This document shows positions 58,401-64,000 of a stretch of 64,000 nt of DNA, piece by piece. Within the stretch, counting starts at the first letter, position 1, and every line of letters starts with the position of its first letter. The stretch is from Trichoderma breve. Lineage: Eukaryota; Ascomycota; Sordariomycetes; Hypocreales; Hypocreaceae. The stretch is from the NCBI RefSeq assembly GCF_028502605.1, contig NC_079232.1, positions 1,116,001 to 1,180,000 on the forward strand, in the 5' to 3' direction. Below the pieces are notes generated by a model that was not told where the DNA came from, made no database searches, and saw nothing but the letters and a program-made list of their open reading frames with translations. Position numbers and translations under genes: made by a program.

Positions 58401-59457
58401 CACCTTTATTTGCTAGTGGCAAACGGAGGGGGTTTTCCACCAAACACGGCACACAGTTGGGAGGAAAAGAAGAACTCGTTGAGGACTGAACTGAATACCG
58501 CGAGCGGGCAGCTATCCGGCAGCTATCGATGACGATAGAGGGGATAGGATTCAGTTGTCAGAGTCTGCCTGAAACCAAGCAGCTTGGCAGCGGGTCTCAA
58601 GCAGTCGTCGGTGATAGGGCCTCGCCTCGCTCTCTTTCGTGCCTTTTTTTCCCTTCTACGTGCAGCCTACCGGGCGGCCCGTTGATTCCTGCAAGTCCGG
58701 GCCCGGAGTTGACTATGCCGCGGTAAATATAGTAGGTAGTGATCGTCGATACGCGCCCCCTCTCCCCCAATAACGCGATGGCAAAGCAGACATTGACAGG
58801 GTCCCGGTCTGTCAAAGGGTCCTGGCAAAGGCCTTATCGCAGCTGGACGAGGACGCGTTGCCATATATAGCATGGGCTCGGTACCCAGGTACAGCGTTCC
58901 TCGAGGCGAAAGCGAACTTTTGCCTCTGCTCCACTCCTCCCAGCGAGAGGTTTGGGACGACTGCAGTAGCCCGCGCGAACACACACATGTACGAGGGCGG
59001 AATGGGGGAGAGCGCGGGGTTGCGGTTCGCGAAGAGTCGCCTCGAACGCTGGGCTGGGCAGAGAGGCAATGTCCTTTTGCGCCGTTCACCATTTTCCCTC
59101 GTTTCTTGGCGGCGCCAGATTTCCACCTTGTCAACTTGTGTCAAGCTGCCGGCTTTCCGACTCGCCTACCGCCTTTATGACGAGGTGTTTCAAGCTGTCG
59201 TGTGTCTGGCTGGAGCTTTGCTTCTTCTACTACTGTATCGTGCTTTATCTGCATGCAGTTACGAGTGGAGTGTTTTTCACATGAAGAAGAAGCGAAAAGA
59301 ACAAACTTAGAAGAGATGCCGAGCTAGCCAAGACTCACGGGCGCTTCCGCTGGGTTAGGTCAAACAAAAGAGCTGAGTGGGATTCCAGTCTATCAGCCAT
59401 TTGCCTCGCAGCAAGCGATGCTTCCATGCTTCCATCCTTTTCTAAAATTCCCTCTCT

Positions 59458-59490
59458 TCCCCCCCCCCTCCTCCTCCTCCCCTCCCTTCT
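59458..59490. repeat. Poly-C run followed by CTC triplet repeat
   Basis: A C tract of about ten bases is followed by five CTC-like units. It is low-complexity sequence in the gene-poor region. Confidence 0.6.
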
Positions 59491-60901
59491 ATTCCTTCTG
59501 CAGATACGAATGTGCACCCAAAACACACAAACTCAACGCTAGGATCGTGATATAAGATCATGTTCGATCAGGGTCGGTTCATGTCGTCATTTCCGTAAAT
59601 GGTGAAATCCTGCTGCATTCTGCACCGTCCTTAAGCGGCCGCATACATGTAGCTGAGCGGCAGAGGATCCTCTTTGGATCAATTGGCTTCGTCTAGAACA
59701 GAGTGGATGCCCCGACCCTGACTGAGGTCTAGAACAGTAGGTCGGTAACTTTCTTGGTCGATAGAGAGCAGAGGGGAAGAGAAAAACTTTTTCAGTTTAG
59801 GATTAAGTTGCGAGATGTCGCTGGCGGCAGCGGATAATTATCCTGCATGCTTTTCGTTCCGCACACGTCCTATTTGCTCGGGTTGGCGGTTGAATGAAAA
59901 GATGTCATTTTCCAGAATATCCAGAATCGAAACTCTGTAGTCTATTATTCCCGGTGTGTAACACTTTGCATTTAGCAAAATCGAATCCTTCCCAAGAACG
60001 CGGTTCTGGGAAAATTAGACTGCCGTAACCAACAACACCACGTTGTCTGCCGTAGATATAAATAAATCAACAAAAGTCTTTTCTTTGCCGTAAACGTTCA
60101 ATCCCGTTCCCAGTATTTCCTAAAAAGAACACCGATTGACCTCGATCTGGAACAACTAACGCACGCCAATTACCAACAACGTGGAACCTGCTCCCGTTAC
60201 TGGATATATATTTGGTAATGGTAATGGGAACTTCCCTGGGAATGTTTCATCCCGCTGAGGATTTAACGTGGTTGATCGTTCGATGTTCGTTGGGACGTGC
60301 GCAAAAAAGTAGGTACACGCCGTGACATGCCGCAATGAGGCTTGCATTGCCGCTCAAGACGATGTTGCTTGGATTCGATTCTCCATGTCATGGATTACCA
60401 GGTTTGTAGGTATGTATAACGCATAAATGTTGTTTACATATCTGGATGTAACTCGCCAAGCATATTTCACATGTCCCAACGAAACGACTTCAATATGTTT
60501 TATACGTCACCGTTAAAGTATTTACGGGATGTTAGGTTTAATCTTTGGCAAGGCAACATAGAGTGACACTTTATGATGGTAATTGAAAGAATAAATAATT
60601 AATCGAGGTATGGGAGACATGAGCTACAATCCAACCGTCTTTCCCATTTGCCTTTGTAGAAACCTCGTAAAGAGAAAAAACTATCCACAACTCTGGACTG
60701 GGTAAAAATATATATAGCATTATGGAGTCAACCGATGAATACAAATGGAACCATGTCGTGTGATCCGCTTTCAATTCACTTCACTCGCTCACACAAACAC
60801 ACTATTCATCTCCTTCGTCTATGGGGGCGCCTGGGCTTCTCTTCTTCCTCTGAATTAACATAAACAAAGTGTACAATTGCTCATCTCGTATTCACATCAT
60901 T

Positions 60902-63264
60902 TTACAACAAAAGAGCGGCCACGGCTCCGCCGAACAGAGCCACCATGGCAGGAGCGCGGAATCCAGCGGCTCCAGCCGGGACAGGAGGTAGACCAGATTG
61001 GGCAGGCTGGGAAGGAACAGCGCCCGAGCTGCCAGGGGTGATGACGGTCGTCAAACCACCGGTAGGAACGGGAACGGGAGCCGGAGTGACGACGGGAGAA
61101 ACGACAACCGGAGTAGAGACAGCGTGCTGCGGAGGCGGAGGCGGGTAGTAGGCAGACTGAGCCGGGCTGCTGTTGGTAGCGGCAGGGGCAGTCGCTGGTG
61201 GAACTGCAGTGGTCGAGACAGGAGTCGAAGCAATGCCGGAGGGGGTGGGGACCACAGCAGCACACGTGGTGCAAGAGGGGATCGCAACGGGGGTCGTCTG
61301 GGTGACAATGGGAGTGACAACAATGACGTGAGGTGTCGTTTGGGGCTCGGAGCAGCTGTTCTGCCCCCCCTTGCAGGTGTAGGTGTTGGGCAGCGTGTAA
61401 GTAGCAGTGATCTCGGGAGGGGCCGTCTTGGGAGGAGACGTGGGACTGCCGCTGCCGTTCTCAATGGGGCACCAGGTCGTGTAGAGCTCAACCACCTCAG
61501 TCGTGACGTGGCCAACGGGGCAGTTGGTGACAGAGGGCGGGCACGAGGTGATGGTGTACACGTTTGTCGTGGTGAAGGTCGAGGTGTAAGTGGGAGCGGC
61601 AGTGGTACCGGCACCAGCAGCAGCGGTAGTGCTCAGGTCAGCGGTAGCGGTGGTGCTGAGGCTGGGGACGGAGTAGATAACAGTGCCATTGCCAAAGTGG
61701 TGAGAAGACGTGGGACGTCCGCTACCAGCAGGGCCAGTGGACAGCGGCACGCCGGAGGTGGTGGCGGCAGAGGTCGTGACAGCAGAAGTGGTGGCCACCT
61801 TGGACGTCGTAGCGGCGGCAGAGGTGGTCGTCTGGGCAGCAGAGGTGGTTTGGTTAACAGAGGAAGCACACTGGCCGATGGCAGAAGCCGGGACAGCGTC
61901 GGGTCCAGAGCCGATGGGGATCAGCTCAGTGCCGCAGTCCTCGTTGGCTGCAATGTGAATGTTCTGGTTATCCCAGTCAAAGACGACATAAGCAGCCCTC
62001 AGGAAGGTGTCACCGAGAACAGGGAAGTCATCGTCCTGAGAAACACCAAGCTTGCAGATGCCCAGATCAGGTTGCTGCCAGATGAAGTCCTTGTACTCGA
62101 CGTCGACGACGACGTCACCAAACTTGAAGTTGACACGGCCGGGGGTGTCGATGATATCGCAGTCAACAATGTAGTCGCCAGAGGTAGTCTCCAGACGGGC
62201 AGAAGGGAAGGCCGTGAGGATCTTCTCGAAAAGAGGACCGGGAAGGGTGCTGACGGTGTAGCCGCTGTCGAGGAGCACCGGCTGGCCGTTAGGCTTGTCG
62301 AAGACCTCAACATTGGATCCGTCCTCCTTGGTGATGCTCATACCATCCATGTAAACCCAGTAACGAGTGTAGCCGTCGGGAGAGGAGGCGGCGGGGATGA
62401 TGGGTCGCTTGGCGAGGGGTCCAGAAAACTTCTTGACGTCAATTCCGCCATAGGTGACAGAGCCTCGGTCACTGTCAAGGCCTCGGATATCAAGACTGAA
62501 AGCCCTGCTCTTGATGAAACCCTGCGTGGCCAAGTTGTCAATGACAAAGGGGTAAGGGCTCTTCCAGCCACTCAGATCAGGGCCAGCACCGAGAATACCA
62601 ACGGAAGCAAACTCGCTGTCAGTGGCAACACCGAAAACCTGCTGGTTAATTCTCAATGCTGCATTGTTCGTTAGCAGCTGTTTTCTTTTCCCTCCTCGTC
62701 TCACATCGATTGCCTTATGCCAATATTGAGGCAAGCTTGCGCATGCTTTAATATGTATTCGGAGCTTATTCCATTCCTCCATGTGACAACCTCAATGGTT
62801 GGTACGTATAAAAGAAATATCATGAACTTACAGCCGAGCTGGACGTAATCGTAGCCATAGTTGAAATCAACAAAGCCCGTACCATATTTGATACCTCCCG
62901 GTTCCTTGGCGTCGACAAATGTTGTGGAGTTTGAAAATCGGCCAAAGGTTTCGCAAAAGGTCGGGTCTGTAGCCTTGCTACACACGGGGTTGACCCAGAG
63001 CTCGGAAGAACCAGTATCGAAATTGACGCTCACTGCCTGCGGTGGTGTACCAATTTCGAGTTGAATGCTGTAAAAATAGCCAGTTTGTTGGGCTTGCAAA
63101 TCGGCGCTATCCTGGCGCCTGTGCAGGTGCTTCGAACGGGCACCCTTGGTGGTGGTAAGAGTATATCGCATAATTCCATTTTGCTCGGATGTGTAGCTGT
63201 CGATGAAGTCGAGGGCTTGAGCCGCAAGCGGCCACGCCGCGAGCGCATAAAGAGTGGAACGCAT
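60902..63264 (-). CDS. Secreted GPI-anchored aspartic protease with cell-wall stalk, 729 aa
   Basis: Two exons, 63264-62832 and 62658-60902, are joined in frame across a 173-nt intron (GTAAGT..GCAG, CTAACG branch site). I start at the ATG at 63264, which opens a signal peptide (MRSTLYALAAWPLAAQA). HLHRR near residue 50 could be the propeptide cleavage site. The pepsin-family active sites are NFDTGSSELW (Asp about 83) and VLLDSGYTVSTL (Asp about 275); GILGAGPD and WDNQNIHIA also fit the fold, which ends near residue 430. About 300 residues of Ser/Thr/Pro-rich stalk follow. They include TNVYTITSCPPSVTNCP and VELYTTWCPI, a motif seen in fungal cell-wall proteins. The C-terminal hydrophobic tail (APAMVALFGGAVAALLL) after a small-residue stretch predicts a GPI anchor. 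It resembles yapsin or OpsB-like proteases acting at the cell surface. Confidence 0.9.
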
Positions 63265-64000
63265 AGTGAATGTATGCAACGCCAAACAATTGCCGGCTTA
63301 AGGAATGACCGGCAAAGAGGCTGTATCAAAAAAACGAAGAAGAAGGAAAGATTGAAAAGCAGTTGGACAAAGAAAGGGAGCGACGTAGGCGTAAAGGAGG
63401 GAGAGACGTATGCGGCAGAGGGAGCTGGCCCAGGGAGCATTATGTATAATTTAATCGGCCTTCCCTGCCTTGCGCGTGTGGATAATTAGTTGATAGCGGA
63501 GGATGAGCGCCCAAGACGAACCAACCCAAGCAATCCATGGCCCTGGCGTGGGTCCCATGCTTGTATGGCGTCGCTTGAGTAAGTCAAACGGCCACAAGGT
63601 TGCGCCAGTATGACGGCTCTGCCTGCGTCTGTTTGGGCCAAGACGCGGCAGTGGGTTCTGGGAGCACAGAGGAAATGAAGACGAACAGGGGCGCCAGAAA
63701 CGCTCTCACCTTCTCACCTCCTCGTTGTGGCGACTAGAGATGCGCCAGAGAGGCCTCAAGCTTCGAGCTTGTGCAGCTCCGGCCAAGTGTTGCAGTGCAA
63801 GATGACACGGAGCGCTCGGTGGCATTAGACTGGCTTCAATCGACGCTAAAGCGCTAAGTCGGGAAGCTTGAATTCTGCTTCCACCATGCGTTTCTTCTCG
63901 CAGTATCACCTTCGCAGGCCTGGAGAGTGCCTGGACAAGCGCAGCTATCCGAACTCCTTTTTTCTCTCCCGTTTCCTTCTTTCAGAGCGTTGGCTTCACC
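63265..64000. other. Upstream region of the aspartic protease, to the window edge
   Basis: Presumed promoter and leader of the minus-strand protease gene. An AT-rich element (ATTATGTATAATTTAATC) lies at 63,440-63,457, about 175 bp before the ATG. No gene is recognised to the window edge. Confidence 0.4.

Larger units (their letters stand above)
47076..60901. other. Large gene-poor region upstream of the 817-aa regulator, about 13.8 kb
   Basis: This lies between the start of the regulator and the 3' end of the aspartic protease gene. It is close to even in base composition and not obviously repetitive. ORFs are short; the longest (251 codons, minus strand, 53087-53842) is Ser/Leu/Arg-rich and matches nothing I know. 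The first kilobase holds a cluster of G and C tracts (47,690-48,120), and longer runs occur at 48,878-48,886 (poly-G) and 59,458-59,490 (poly-C then CTC units). A hexamer array lies at 52444-52467. No transposon, tRNA or rRNA was recognised. Candidates for its content are distal regulatory DNA or long non-coding transcripts. Confidence 0.5.

Noticed and set aside
60998..62674. A 558-codon plus-strand ORF antisense to the aspartic protease
   Set aside because: It lies wholly over exon 2 of a clear protease gene, is extremely Gly/Arg/Ser/Asp-rich, and follows from the biased third positions of the sense strand.
1..64000. CRISPR arrays, insertion sequences and prokaryotic operon signals
   Set aside because: No regularly spaced identical repeats or transposase frames are visible, and the intron-containing genes show that the DNA is eukaryotic.

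Overview
The window is nuclear DNA of a filamentous ascomycete (Pezizomycotina), most likely a sordariomycete of the Hypocreales type. The signs are short GT..AG introns (about 40-175 nt) with CTAAY-like branch sites, Zn(II)2Cys6 regulators, a 2EXR protein, fragments of NACHT-ankyrin genes, a Dug3 glutamine amidotransferase and a GPI-anchored aspartic protease. No prokaryotic, viral or plasmid features are seen, and no tRNA, rRNA, intact transposon or CRISPR array was recognised. The genus is inferred only.

Layout. 0-3 kb: the 5' part of a haem-dehydratase-like (aldoxime dehydratase family) gene on the minus strand, divergent from a 685-aa Zn2Cys6 regulator. 3-5.1 kb: AT-rich, no gene. 5.1-8.7 kb: a four-exon monofunctional catalase and a 2EXR-domain protein. 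9.7-15.1 kb: accessory and decayed. It holds a 5'-truncated NACHT-ankyrin (NLR-like) gene with an in-frame stop, further ankyrin relics, a broken gene of an unnamed fungal family and an imperfect hairpin. 15.3-17.6 kb: a Dot5-type thiol peroxidase whose catalytic cysteine codon is interrupted by the inferred splice site, convergent with a short Zn2Cys6 regulator. 20-26.9 kb: an SLC35F/EamA-like transporter, a haem-oxygenase-like tail-anchored protein and a Cdt2-like WD40 protein. 30.5-32 kb: DUG3, divergent from the Cdt2-like gene.

32-60.9 kb is the oddest part. A single 817-aa Zn2Cys6 regulator (44.6-47.1 kb) sits between about 12.6 kb and 13.8 kb of non-repetitive sequence with no recognisable gene. 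Those flanks carry several short hexanucleotide arrays and homopolymeric G/C tracts. 60.9-63.3 kb: a two-exon secreted GPI-type aspartic protease fused to a long Ser/Thr/Pro-rich cell-wall stalk.

The genes do not form one obvious pathway. Several concern redox or haem chemistry (catalase, Dot5-like peroxidase, haem-oxygenase-like protein, glutathione-degrading Dug3, putative haem dehydratase), but they are spread out and separately transcribed. All exon structures were worked out by eye from splice signals and reading frame; no alignment or expression data were available.
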